Origin: Lepisosteus oculatus
Taxonomy: Eukaryota > Chordata > Actinopteri > Semionotiformes > Lepisosteidae
DNA length: 64,000 nucleotides
Assembly: GCF_040954835.1 (NCBI RefSeq)
Contig: NC_090696.1
Span: forward strand, 71,857,722 to 71,921,721
Direction of reading: 5' to 3'
Every line of letters starts with the position of its first letter. Within the stretch, counting starts at the first letter, position 1. A model generated the notes under the pieces. That model worked only from the letters and a program-made list of their open reading frames with translations. It did not search any database and was not told the DNA's origin. Positions 45,235 to 58,019 of this stretch are shown piece by piece. The translations under genes and the position numbers were made by a program.

Positions 45235-48200
45235 GGGTTTCACAAGAAGTCCTCTGTTCAGAGTTAAGGACGCTGGTAATGAAACTCTCATTCAATCACA
45301 ATGACTTGGAAAATGTAGGTAAAAAAGCTAAAACCAATTTAGACAAAATGTAAAACTGTGTAACAGTAAACAAATTACAGCCTTTTGAAAGGTACAGGTA
45401 CTATTTTGGCATTTCAAAACTGTCATTTTCACAGGACAGGTACAGTAAGCTATTCAAAATTAACTTGATGTCCCTTTCCAAATTTGAAATGCCAACAACA
45501 GTATGATAGGAACACACTGAATTTTATTTCTGCCCTCGAATTTAGAAAAAGTGAATCGACGAAAAGGCAGAAAAAACTAAATGGAAAATTAAATTAAACC
45601 ATTTATTTTCCACCTAAGAAGTGTTGTTGGGGGTCCTGAGTGTTACAACACATTTTTATGCTGTGCATAAAAACACACAGATGTTTGAGATACAGTTAGA
45701 TGAGCTTACAGTTACAGTCTATAACACAGTTTGTGTGGTTGCTACTAGGTTATTGATCTGAGGATCGTATCCAACTATTTCTTGAAGGAAACCAATTTAT
45801 CGGCATTAATGACATGACTGGGTAACTTTTTTCAGACTCCCAAAACCCTAAGTGTGAATAAGAGCCTGTTCTCAGTCTTAAATAAAATGTTCCTTAGTTT
45901 TCTCTTGCGTCCTCTGCTTAGTATTTCACTGTTGACCTTGATGCAGTTCACATTTAGTTGCCTGTATCAATATCTTTGAAGATTGTGAACCCTTGAATCA
46001 AATCCTCTCAAAACCTCCACTGTTCAAGACTAAAGAGATTCTATCCCCTTATTTAAAGGGTGTAATTCCTCTAATGACAGGAATCAACATTTGTTTTCTA
46101 TACAGAATTATACTTTTTCAGCTCAAAAACAACAATACACACAGAAAAAAGATAATTAGAAAAACAATGCACAGTCACCCGAGTGTCCCATTCAGTCATC
46201 ACAAACATGGAAAGAGCTGACAAGCTTTATTACAGATTTTAAATAGAAAGGGTTTTTATAAATATTTTCCCTTATTATATAGAAAACTGCACGCAAAAAT
46301 TGTGAAGGTAATACAAGCATGAATGTCTAATTTACTGGGATGTAATACTGTCAGACAGAAAAGAGATAACAATTTAAATCCTTACAGTGAGATTCTTGCC
46401 TCTTCCCTCTACCCTGTTTGTTGTTTGCTCGTTGTTCGAATGTCTGGTCTGTCCAACCTCGGATGGAGAAGTAGCTTCTTAAAATTGCATTCAGACATAT
46501 TTTTCTATGAAACTGAAAACTCATTACTTCTGGATATACCTAACCCCAGAGTCCTGTGACTTACTCTGATGTAGCACTGTGCAACATCTTAACTGCCTAA
46601 TTAACACAGTGCTTAATGTTTTCTGTGATTTTATTTTTGTTTAATGCGACTGTAATATTTACACTGTGCTTCTTGACTGGATAGCTGTTCTTTTAAAGTT
46701 GCTTTAGATAACAGAATTTGCCAAATGAGAAAACACAATTTCATCTGTGTACAATTTAAAGTAGGTAATTTTGTACCATGCTATGTTGAAAAGCATACAG
46801 AATAAAACAAATACAGTATGTTAATTTACCATTCTATTATAGGTACTTAGAAGATACGTGTATTCAATTTTTGAAGAAGCCTTAAACAGGGCAGTACCGG
46901 GCTGTCAATACAGTCAAAATATTGCGGTGTTCCATTTTGCTATCAGTAATCTGATACACACAATAAGTGATGCAGTGTAGTCATGTAGTTTTATCTCATG
47001 GAATTACTGTAATCTTTCTTTGAGTGATTTCTGAGGCACCGTCAGCAAAATCCCTCACTGTAACAGCATCCTTTCACCAGGTGGCAGTAGAATCCAAGTT
47101 AAATCCTTTTTTTTCCAAAATAAAGAACACGATGCTTTTATACGTATGCAGTTTATGGACAGATTTTATGTCGTTGATAATATGAAAATAACTTTGATGA
47201 GGAATTATTTTCTTTTTGCTGATGTATTGTTATATACTCATTTGAAATAGAGTAAAATTGTAGAACATTATAATAACAGGGCTACCGATCCCTGGTAGTA
47301 AATATCTGTTACACCACAATTCTCTCCATATTTGCTCATTATCTAATTAATTATCTAATTAGTCTTGTATTATCTAGAGTCATTTTATATGTTTGATCTT
47401 TGGAAATCTGCCTCATTTTGATACTCAATAAAAAGACCAATTACCTTAAAAATAAGGTGTATATAAATAACGTGTTTATTTATTAGCAGAGTTTAGAAAC
47501 AGAGTTTAGAAAAAGTTCAGAGAAAAACAACAGTAACTGCCTCCTACTTGATTTTGAAATGAATTTAATCTGCATTCACTTGTGATGGTGTCAGTGTAAT
47601 GCATCTATTACAGAGGTGAAAAATAAAACTTGTATCAGTGTGGGTAAAGTTTGATCTCACCTCATCTTTACCTTTCTGCTACCGCCTTTATGTACTTTGC
47701 TTGTGAACGTTTCTCTCTGGAGGCTTTGAGCTAGCTTTCCTTAGTTACATGAAGAAGATGCAGAGGGAAGGCTAACCAAGACACACATTTCTTGTGAGAA
47801 AGGCACTGAACCTTTCCTTTCCAGTTTCAGAGGGAAATATAAAACATAAGTCAAACTGTTTTCCAGGTTGAGCTCTTTGACTTTAGCCTCCTTCACCTGC
47901 AAAGTCAATTTTGTTCTTTATGTATTTATGTGGATGATAAACTTGGCAATATTTTTGTTGATTCCAGTTGCTAACCCGAAAAGTCCCTTGACTGGGCGTG
48001 TTTTCGCTCCTCTCCTTTTTGTATTTTTGTTGTGCTTACTATTCAATGGATTTGGAAACATTCATGGGACTTGATGCACTCTACACTTTGTGGTGCGTTA
48101 TGTGGGATATACTGTATAGCCATTATATTATACATGTTTGAGTTAATAAGGTGTATTGTTTGTAACAAATATGTTTAGTACTTCAACTTATCTTTGAGAT

Positions 48201-48448
48201 GTATGCTCTTGTTTTTTTGTATTCGTTCTTTTAGTTCATAGCAGTCCCATTTGGTAGATTGTGATACACTCAGTTATGGAATATCTCCTGTATTACTTTA
48301 GTCCCATACTTCCAATTTCCAGTGGTGTTGTAGTTGTTCATGTTCCTGGTTGTACTAGAGCGTCTTTCAGTTTTAATCCTTGTCCTCCAGATTATGAGGA
48401 CTTCTCCCTGTGATCTTAACTGGACTCCATTTCACAATCTGGGACATC
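45235..48448. other. intergenic, no gene seen
   Basis: AT-rich spacer with isolated short open frames and no recognised repeat. Confidence 0.55.
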
Positions 48449-48600
48449 CTGTCATGCTCCTCTCCAACCGCTAGAAGGCGCTCCACCTCTCTCCTGTTCC
48501 TAGTTCCCTGTGATTATTCATGTCTTTCCAGTGTTTCCTGCTTTGTTGCCTATTTACTTCCTGTGTCTCCTCTGCTCCTCGCTCAGCATTGAGGGTACGG
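48449..48600 (+). repeat. repeat family B, plus-strand copy
   Basis: Starts TGTCATGCTCCTCTCCAACC, then CTAGAAGGCGCTCCACCTCT, CTCCTGTTCCTAGTTCCCTG, TGATTATTCATGTCTTTCC and CCTCGCTCAGCATTGAGGG. This matches the minus-strand copy at 7985-8128 block by block. The downstream part (48600-48720) is richer in GC and may belong to the same element. Confidence 0.6.
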
Positions 48601-49189
48601 ATGTCGTGAGACCCGCCTTGTTTTCGGGTCGCCACATGTTTGTGACCTGAGGGCAGTGGTTTTTACCTCAACATCTCAACAGCTCAGCCCTTGGTCTGGA
48701 CCTGAGCTGTCAATTTTAATGAAGTGAAAAATTGGCAAGCTGCTGGGGCCTCTAAGATTCATGGTGATTGGCTTTACTTCAGGAAAATTGGAAAGAAATG
48801 AACACAAGGCATTAGAGGTTCTGAAATGAGCTATTACAACCATCAATTCTCTAATCTCTTAATGAAACGTAAGTCTCTCTGGAACTCTTTCTGATGTGCA
48901 AAACATTGCCCTCTCATCTACCAGCTTCAATTATTGATTTAACTAATTTTCAATTAGTGTGATGAACATTTTATTAATGCTGGTTGCGAATTTCATAGGT
49001 TGCTTGATAGAACTAATTAACAATTAATGTAGTTCTGGTGGAGTGCATCATTTGGTTTTATGACACAACCAGTCTTTGTATAAATAGAGCATATCTGCTG
49101 CTTGTGATGCTATTGAACTATATACTTTATTCATAAAACTTGCTGCTCATCTAGTATCTGCTTTTGTGATCCACTTTCCATCTCACATT
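48601..49189. other. spacer, no gene seen
   Basis: Between repeat family B and the LINE fragment. It may hold more decayed LINE sequence but no motif is readable. Confidence 0.45.
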
Positions 49190-50560
49190 CAAAACATCTG
49201 CAAATTCAGTAGACTGGTTTATAAAGAGCCCTTATTCTACCTTTTTTCAAAAGGTGTGATAAATCAGATCCTACTGTTATGGACTTATATCAATTTTGCC
49301 TTTCTAAGATCATGGAAAAAGGCAAATTGTGCCTTTGTAAAATAAATATATATATAGATTAACAAGCGCTCTCTTAGACAGCCACTATATTTTATCTGAT
49401 TTTCAGTCTGGTTTTCATTCTGGGTATGGAAATATTACAGCAGCCTTGAAAACTCTCAATGATTTAAGGGCTCTTGATAAAAATCACACTTGTGCAGTTA
49501 AGGCTGAGGTTCTCAGTCCTGGTCCCAAGGGACCATGCTGTCTGCTGGTGTTTGTTCCAGCTGGACCCTTACTGGTGCTAATTGATGCCTGTAATCGATC
49601 TGCTTGCTTATTTATAAGTTTTACTGCACTCCATTATCGGTTACAAAAATATTCTTGCTAAGTGTTACTTCCAACAACTTTAGCAGACAGAACTTATTCC
49701 TCAGTCCCTCCAGTCTCTCCTCAAATTGCCAATTAAGAGCTTGTACCTTTCATTCTGATGAAAAGGCTAATAGATGATCAATTTATTATGAACAGGCCTG
49801 GGTAGGTATGACCATGGAACAGATACAGTGCATGTTAGGTTTTCCCTCTTCTAAACTCCAAATTGTTACACTTCAGCTAACCAACTGAATGAGGGTAGTT
49901 CTGAAACTAAGAAACTGACACAGGGTTGATATCTTTTACAAAACCCTTTAGATTGGTGGTGGTGGAGGGGAGTCCCCATTACCTGTAAAGCGCTTTGAGT
50001 GGAGTGTCCAGAAAAGCGCTATATAAGTGTAAGCAATTGTTAATTATTATTATAGATCTGAAGAAAGAAAGAAGATCTGGAAGAGAATTTTAAAATCAGC
50101 AAATTTAAATCAATTGGCCTGCAATTAAGAGCTTGGCCTTACCAGAAACAAGAAGATACAGTGAACTGCCGGAACAAAATATGAAACATTTGAATCCAAG
50201 GATTATTCAATCCTTCTGGAAAAAACTGTGTAATTTTGTGCTTGATATGAACTCCCTTGTATGGTTCCAGTATTATATACAGTACAAAACCATTTATAAT
50301 GTGTAAAATCTGACTGATCTGTTATACAACCACTACCATTTACTAAAGGAGTTCCTAACGGTTTTATCCTGGGCCCTGTTATTTTTTCCATATATATAAT
50401 GTATATATCATGTTTTTCAGTCAATGAAAACTGTCATATCCACCTCTATGCTAGTGACACCATCTTATGCTCAACCAGACTCATTTCCTTCATCTTCTAT
50501 AGAACCTGTTTCTCAGTTTCAATTCTGGGTAAACTCATAAAATTACATTTGTGCTGCTCA
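49190..50560 (+). mobile_element. L2-like LINE reverse transcriptase, broken and interrupted
   Basis: Readable plus-strand pieces in the right order are: FCLSKIMEKG (about 49295), FQSGFHSGYGNITAALKTLN (49400-49462), GVPNGFILGPVIF (50348-50386), the equivalent of the usual GVPQGSILGPLLF, and HIHLYASDT (about 50433-50459), where the catalytic YADD box has become YASD. Between the second and third pieces about 500 bases of unrelated repeats (about 49500-50055) replace the expected sequence. Stops occur throughout, so it is inactive. Confidence 0.7.
49951..50055 (+). repeat. SINE-like repeat family A, copy 3 (tail)
   Basis: The best-kept tail of the family: GGTGGTGGAGGGGAGTCCCC, ATTACCTGTAAAGCGCTTTG, AGTGGAGTGTCCAGAAAAGC, then GCTATATAAGTG and an ATT-rich end. 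It lies inside the LINE remnant. Just upstream, 49503-49560 (GGTTCTCAGTCCTGGTCCCA, CTGCTGGTGTTTGTTCCAGC) looks like another common fish repeat. Confidence 0.75.
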
Positions 50561-51319
50561 ATAAATTACAATATACTGTAAATATTGGGTTTATAAATAA
50601 CTAGGCATCTGTGCTTTAATATTCAAAACTCACACTGATTGATAACAAGCTAATGTTGAGTCTAGACATGGTTTCCTTTTTTCACAAGTGCTGTTTTACA
50701 TGTTCCTTTAGCATAAAGTAGTATGGATGTCTATATCGCTCATTAGAGACTACAGTGATATGGTTTTGAGAATGGCCACTTAAGGGACTCTTAGGAAACT
50801 TGATATCTTATATCATTCTGTCATAAGATTTAACACTATCACACTCACCACTGTGAACTTAATTCTTTTTTCTGCGTACTGGATAGATATTTCACTGGTT
50901 TAAATTAATTTACAGATTGTTACCAGAGAAACGAAGCCCCTATTCTTTCTTGATAATATATCACAATTATCTGTATCATTCTAAAATGTAAGAAGGAGTA
51001 CATCTTTGAATTTATCAGACTGAACCTCCCAGAAGCAACTACTGACTTAGCGTGCAAGTCGTTTTAACTTGTCCCTGCCAAGAATAAGCAGCGTGAGCTG
51101 AATCGTCCCATCTTTGAGTATTTTCTGTCATGCGCTTAGAACTATTCTGTCTGTTGAACTGTGGAAAACTCATCACTTTCGCTTGTTAACACCTGTAATG
51201 CAATCCACTCTTAATATGTATTTTCTTTCATTTCTGTGTTTCTCTTCTGTGTTACACTGGAGTTAGGCTCTTGGACAAGTCAAGGAAATGTATGGAAACT
51301 GACTTATCTTCTTAAATAG
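50561..51319. other. spacer, no gene seen
   Basis: No recognised exon or repeat. Confidence 0.5.
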
Positions 51320-51575
51320 TTAATCATCATCATCATCACCATGACACTTCTGTCGTGCTTTTCTGGACACTCCACTCCAAGCGCTACACAGGTAAAGAAG
51401 ACTTCCCACCAGCAAAGTGTAGCCCCCACCTGGAAGATGTTACAGCAGCCAAACCGCGCCAGTAGGCTCACCACGCACCAGCTATCAGTGGGGAGGAGAG
51501 CACAGAGATTAAGCCAGTTCACAGATGGAGATTATTAGGAGGCCATGAATGGTAAAGGCCAGGGGGAATAGATAA
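51320..51575 (-). repeat. SINE-like repeat family A, copy 4 (longest)
   Basis: On the minus strand it reads CTGGCCTTTACCATTCATGG, CCTCCTAATAATCTCCATCT, CTCCTCCCCACTGATAGCTG, GTGCGTGGTGAGCCTACTGG, ATCTTCCAGGTGGGGGCTAC and AGCGCTTGGAGTGGAGTGTC, ending in an ATG/ATT-type repeat tail. This copy gives the best view of the family's full length (about 250 bases). Confidence 0.75.
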
Positions 51576-54239
51576 CAATTGTGTTTGACAGTGAACAAAA
51601 CAGGGATGCTTGGGGGCAAACATTCCAAATCCCTCTGTAGTGGAGGAAGGGGGATGCTCAATCTACAGCTGTGGTGGTAAAGCATGCAAAGGGGTCTAGA
51701 AAGATTCCCAGGAGCAGAGAGATATCAAATTGAAACCACATACAGACAATACAGTACACCCACAAGCCACAGAGCTGCGCATCACAAAAAAAGGGCAACG
51801 CATTTCAAATCATGGGGACATTTTCAAGCAGCTTCTTTTTAGCTTTGTAAAAAATAAATAAAAACGTTCTTGTTTATGAGAAACTGAGATGATTGCACAA
51901 AAGTTGTAAATGTCTCTGGAGCACCACATCAAAGTATGTAAAGTTCTTAGAATTTGTGCTTTATAAAGTTGTTTGTTTTGGCAAATTAATCATTGAATGA
52001 GACCACTGTTCTAATTTAATACAGGATGATCAGTTTCTTGAAGTTGCCCCGATTCTTCCTTCAAAATAATCAATTATGTCAAGCAAGTAAAACAAGGACA
52101 TTAAGTATGTTTTCCTAGTGAAAGCACATTCTTATTTTCTTGATGAGAGCTATAATTGGCAACACAAATAAAAAATTAACATTACATTTGTTTGTAACTA
52201 CTTCTGTGAGAGTGACATTGCACACTTCACTGAATCAGATAGCAGAAGGATGTTTGTTGTTGTCTATGTAATGTTATTGGACTAACTTTATCCCATTTAG
52301 CAACTTGCTGCCTCTGTTCAGAGATGTAGTACTAAGGCAGATGACACTGGCCGGAGCCCCAGAAGAGTGATAAACAAAGTGTAGGAAAAACAGCTCTGTT
52401 CAGCTTTGTTTATGATACGGAGCTCTTTGTGAGACCTCTGTAGACACATAGAAATGCCTGGAATGCCTTTCTTCCACATCTGTCCCAACAATCAGCCATC
52501 AGAGATAAGAGGGGACAGGTGAGCCTCTTGAAATGGGCAAGCTCTTTCAATTCACACCAACGGCAAATTCAGAAAAACACCCAGACGGAGGGAGAGAGGT
52601 GGGGGAAGAGTCAAAAGAGGTAAAAAAATAGGAAAAACAATTAAAGGGGGGAAAAGAAAAGAGTGCAATAATCAATAAGCTAAATATACAATTTGTATCT
52701 CATTCTGCATAATTGTTGGTTTAAAGCTTTACTCTTTAGTCCTGTGCTGCAAAGTAAAAATCTATTGTGCTACACATCCATATCTCCTATAAATCATTCC
52801 GTAACTCACAGATTGTTGGCAATATTCCATAGCTTTCTGATATTGTAGCTCTAACACCTGATCAGGTTCAGAAACAGTACTTTGACAAAATGCATGGATA
52901 TTTAGACTGGACCACACGAAGAACTATGAGCATTCCTAATCACATTCCAGTGCCTCCGTGTGAATGCTGTATTAGGAAATCCCAAAGAACTAATGATATA
53001 AGTACTGATGAGTGCTAAATCCACTGGTATCTCCATATTGGCTTCGAAATAATGCTGCTCTGTTGCAACACAGTAATAAATGTATCTGCAGAAACAATTT
53101 AGTGTTTGGATGTTTAATTCTGATTTTCTGACCATAGTAACACAAATATTTTTGAGGAATGACATATGGAAAATAATATTAGGCTGTCAAAAGCTTTAGC
53201 TCAGTTACATTAAAAATGCTGTAGTATTCTGCAATAAGATTCCATAGCTAGTCAAAAAAGAATTTAGTAATAAGGCATAATTTCATACAGTAAATCGTTT
53301 GCAATGGTTTGAAACTGCTACCCTTTCCACTTCTGCATTAAATCGGTGATGCATTACTCGACATGTGGCACAACCTGTTCAAAACTATGGTTCTGGAGCA
53401 AGTTAAGATTAAACTATGTGGTCATAACATGTTTTCACTTAAGAATGCATCAGAACTGCATGCACTGTGGTGAAGCGCATAGCAAGGCCATTGACTCAGA
53501 CTTGCATACAAAAGGTCTGGTGATACAGTGCAAAACTCCTAAAACCGTCTTGATAAGAAGCCGTAATAGTACACTTCCCAGTCCACTCTAATACACACTC
53601 TTCACACCCCTGTGAGACAGACAGAGGGCTCATTCCCATCCAACCGTATTGTGTCTGTGAGGATAATTAGGAAAGGAAGCAACAGCTGAATAGATAAAAC
53701 ATCACCGTTTTTCTAAAGTGATTCCCTAACTCTGGGAAATTAAGTATGTGGATTTTTTTCGGTCTGGAAAATAAGGGATCATTAAAAAAAAAACATAAGT
53801 GCTGTAGGCACTTTGCTGTCAAAACCTAAATGTCAAAAGCCAGTAATGAAGTAACTCTGTGGGGAGTCTTAATCTGCTGTCACTGTTTAAGATTGACTTC
53901 CAGTCTATACAAGGCATCTACAGAATGCAATTACCACCATGTCATGTTTGTGCCGTAGTGGTATTTGTCAGTTGTAAAACTGAAGATCTTGCTTTTGTTA
54001 AGGACAATTTATGATTTTTCCTGAACGAGCCACATGGGACGATATCACAGCGCTCTTTCACCACTCGTAGTGTCATGCATCGCAAAGTATTGCAGTGAAA
54101 GCATACTCTGTTTAATTTGACTACATGTCCCATATTTTGTGACTGGCGAAACAGTAGGCTGCCGAAGTGAGGCATCAGCTGAAGTAAACTGAAGACATTT
54201 ATCCGTTTTCTCTCTCTACAAAGTGTTTCTAATTACAAT
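51576..54239. other. upstream of SVEP1, no gene seen
   Basis: Only short open frames without domain or splice support. A purine-rich run lies near 52575-52670. Distal SVEP1 control elements may be here but none is recognisable. Confidence 0.5.
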
Positions 54240-54690
54240 GGCACTTCTGGTATCTGGACTGCAGTGTGGATGTCTGTGCAGCCCAATGCCAGACATATGG
54301 TATCAATCAGACTCGTGGTGCTGATGTTTTCTTTGGGAATGTTGACAGCCTGACAGGCATGGGGCTCTGGTGACATAGAACCTAAGTAAGTCAAGCATGA
54401 AAAAAAAAGGAGGAAGAAAAAAAAATCGCTGTGACTGCCCCCTTTTTTTCTCAGAACTTTTTTTAAAATGGTTTTGAAAGAGAGGGAAAAGCATTTTCGG
54501 TCTCAGTCAGATGCACAGCCAGTGCCTGGGGGTGAAATGAAACTCCCTTTCATCTGAGAGAACAGGGCCAGCACGCACCTCATTAGAGAGCTAACCTAAA
54601 AAGTGAAAAGGTGGACTTTGAAAGGGAGAGGAAAAGGAACCGATTTTTTTTTTTGTTCTGTGTAAATATATATAAGAAAAACGTGTTGCA
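54240..54690 (+). other. probable promoter and 5' UTR region of SVEP1
   Basis: Purine-rich sequence directly ahead of the SVEP1 start codon (GTGAAAAGGTGGACTTTGAA, AGGGAGAGGAAAAGGAACCG). No convincing TATA box at a usual distance; the TATATATAAG at about 54666-54675 is only some 15 bases before the ATG. The transcription start is not determinable. Confidence 0.4.
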
Positions 54691-55197
54691 ATGTGGCGCC
54701 TTCTCGTTTTCTATTTTTATCTCCACGCAGCGGGCAGCTTGCCGGTGCTTCCTCAGTTTTCCCTCTATAAACACCCACACCTGAATCTGAGCCACGTGCT
54801 CCCACTGGCTGAGCCCAGGCAGCAACAGGAGAGCTCGGAGAGCAAAGTGGAGCGTCTGGGCCAGTACTTCAAGCGCAACGTCAGGACGCTGCGGGAGAAG
54901 AGCCTCAGCCTGGACCTGGTGTTCCTGGTCGACGAGTCCTCCAGCGTGGGCAACAGCAACTTCCTCAGCGAGCTGAGGTTCGTCAAGAAGCTCCTCTCGG
55001 ACTTCCCCGTGGCGCCCTCCGCCACGAGGGTGGCCATAGTGACCTTTTCCTCGAAGAGCAACGTGGTGACTCGGGTGGACTACATCTCCTCTCCTCAGCC
55101 CCACCAACACAAGTGCGCTCTCTTCAACCAGGAGATCCCCGCCATCAGATACCGGGGAGGTGGGACCTACACGAAGGGAGCCTTCCAGCAAGCCGCA
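54691..55197 (+). CDS. svep1: SVEP1, first coding exon
   Basis: SVEP1 is a very large secreted extracellular-matrix protein with vWA, sushi, EGF and pentraxin domains that works in cell adhesion and lymphatic vessel growth. This exon encodes residues 1-169. There is a signal peptide at about 1-16 ([16 protein letters not shown]), then a spacer. The [18 protein letters not shown] stretch at 52-69 leads into the vWA domain starting [14 protein letters not shown]. The metal-binding DxSxS motif is D81/S83/S85, and the matching threonine is in GGGTYTKG at about 156-163. The exon ends GCA|GTAAGC at 55197 in phase 0, at the same point (after QQAA) as I recall for the human gene. It is GC- and CpG-rich compared with its flanks. 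Reading on past 55197 is intron. Exon 2 was not found before 64000, so intron 1 exceeds 8.8 kb. Confidence 0.95.
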
Positions 55198-58019
55198 GTA
55201 AGCTTTATTCTTGTTTTCTGCACCACGCACACAGGAAGGGCAGGGGGTCACAGAGATGGCATGTTCCCAGGATAGCATGGTGTAGATCAGATGTGGCAAA
55301 ATCTCTACGATTCGCACAGTGGTTGATTGGAAGTGGGTGTCACTGGAGGACACAAGTGGAGTCTTGCGTTTATGTTTCCGATACTAACACATGGCTCAAC
55401 CTGTGTTTGCATGGGACAGAGTGTCCTTCTGTGCTGATGCACTTCGGCTGAAAGTATCAGAGAAGGGGTCTGCGAGCTAATGGCCCAGTCCACTGCAGGT
55501 ATGTGAAAAATAACTTACACAAAACCAAACAGGTATAGAGGTGTTAAAAATAACCCCCCTTTAAATATTGTTTATGGTTTATGCTCTGGAAAGGAATGTA
55601 ACCCTTGTGACTGCAACACAATAGAATTCAGTGAAATCTGAACTCGAAACAAAATTATTGACTAAATGACTGCTTTAAGCAAGCAATTAAAGAGGACCAT
55701 CCAGAACGAACTTTAGAGCCTCAAATGGTATCAACGACATTGTCACTTTTATTATTCTTTAGAGATGTGCATTTAGGAAATTCTGTTTACTAAAAATAAC
55801 TCTGAGCTAACAATACATTAAAGCCCATTAGGAGGCCTAATTATTTCAGGGAGAGTTGCAGAGGAATTCGTCTGTGTGTTTGTCTTGATTGTAATGGTGA
55901 TAATGACCTTGTAAAAGGCTTCCCGGTGGAGGACGTTATACAGTTTTAAACTGCTCTGAATAAGGTCAAAGAGCTGAGCACATATCGTGCTTGAAAATTG
56001 CTAAACCTATTTGAATTGGCAACTTTTTTTTCTCAGAAATGAATCAGAAGTCAGGCGAAAACTAAACTCACAAAACCACATCAACAGCACGACCGTGTTT
56101 GACAGCAGACTAATAAAAACATAATGGTCTGCATATACCTGCTTCTTCGTCCAAAAAATTCTGTAACAGATTATTTCTGTAAAAAAAAAGTTGAAGCTTT
56201 GTGAACTTTTATGGATACGGAAAACAGTAGTGCCCTGACTATATATGTACATTTATGTGTAGGACCCATCATGAGTAACACATCAATTAACTGTGAATAG
56301 ACAACAGCCCAATAATAATAAACAAATTCAGTACCGTCTCTATACCTTGTACAATCAATAGACTAAATTAAAATACCAACAGCAGTGCATCCTGAGCTTG
56401 ATCCCATAAGTTTGCCATCTTACATTAGATCTTACTATTATGATTAGAATTTGTTATTTGTAAAAGTCAGTCGAAGTATTTTGGAACTGAGGAACAACAG
56501 AAGACTGTCAGTAAATATGGACCCCTACACAGAATGTTTAAAAACGTGAAACACAGAACAGTGACAAATTAGTTCTGACTTTTATCACGCTCCACCTGAT
56601 TCAATCAAAATATCTGGCTCAGACATTCAAAAGAATGCCAGTAGTTGCGGTTCAGCAATTTACATGTGTTCTGTTCAACATTAAGCATGTTTGCCAAATA
56701 GATTTTGTAAAATATCAATTTACCTTTTTTTTTAAAATGAAATGAAGAGTCATCAGTAAGCATCACCACAAAGCACTTCCACAACTGATGTTACAATACG
56801 CCATGTTAGAAAAAACAAAGAATACGTTCCCACTCATAAATGCTCAAGGAGGCCTGTTAATAAACGTATTTGAAACGGGAAAAATAAGAAAATTAAGAAG
56901 GAAGAGTATGATAAGATCCATATAACAATCTTGGTTTTAGAAAGGAAACAATGTCTATAGTGTGTACACGTGAGAATGATCTTGCTCCTAGATGGATGGT
57001 CAAGGTTAAGGTTGTGAAGGTTCAGTGTCAGACATTCTTTTATTCTTCAGAATGATCTGACAGCTTTTTGGACTTGGATACCTCTTTGTAACATATTGAC
57101 ATTTAATCTGTTCCTAATTGTCCAGTACCCTTTTTTTGTCTCAATTAGACATTGTTCAAATTGCCTCTTTGAACATAAAACTGTGATGCCTTATCATAGG
57201 ACATTAAGAATATACTACACATACAGGAGGAAAAGATCAGTGCAATAAGTTGTTTACCTGGACAAGAGCCTAGATTAGAGCTGTGATGAATTGGACAGGT
57301 GTTACCTTAATTTCCTTCAGCTGGTGAAGAATGACCCCTTTAGTGACATACTTCACATTTTCTTCTAATCCCCCATATAGATAACAGCTGTTTTCTGTAA
57401 AACCTTCTTCCAAAAAATATCTATAGTAGGTGACTGTTTGTCTTCTCTATATGCTTGCATGACAGCAGTGGTTCTACAGAGTAGGGGAAATACAAAGAGA
57501 CTTGCTTCCAAAAGTGAATAATACTGTTTTTCTAAACACAGAAAAATCATTTTTACCTTCCAAAAGTAAAGAAGTTCAGAACCACAACATTCTTCCATCT
57601 CAGAAATATCTCCAGACTGCGTTCCGCTTTAAGAGATGGAGAGATGCTTTGCAAACGCACCAGCTGTTTTTTAATAATCTTTTAATAGAGTCTGAAACAT
57701 GTTTTAGATTCCTTGCCTTATGCTGTAGACAAATCTGTTTGAAACTTTCTGTGGGATTAGAAAGAGAGAACCGTGATCCGCTCTGAAATGTTCCACCTTT
57801 TTAAGAATATAATAGGATTCACCTTTGTACCAGGTTTACCGAGTGATTACGAACAGTGGTGGAATCTGTTTGAACACACTGTACTCACACTTTGTAAGCT
57901 GTAATAAAAGAAACCTTACACACCTCACAAAATAAAATCAGAATGGAAACCTAGATAAGTACAAACAAGGCAATGGATGGAAAACAAACGGGGCCAGGGT
58001 AGAACAATCTGACTTATAA
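55198..58019 (+). other. SVEP1 intron 1, first part
   Basis: Intronic by position. No recognised repeat or exon; AT-rich apart from the first 300 bases. Confidence 0.65.

Noticed and set aside
54583-55353. 256-codon open frame antisense to SVEP1 exon 1
   Set aside because: It lies opposite a GC-rich coding exon whose codon use keeps the reverse frame open. It has no domain, and its C-terminal part is low-complexity translation of the 5' UTR.
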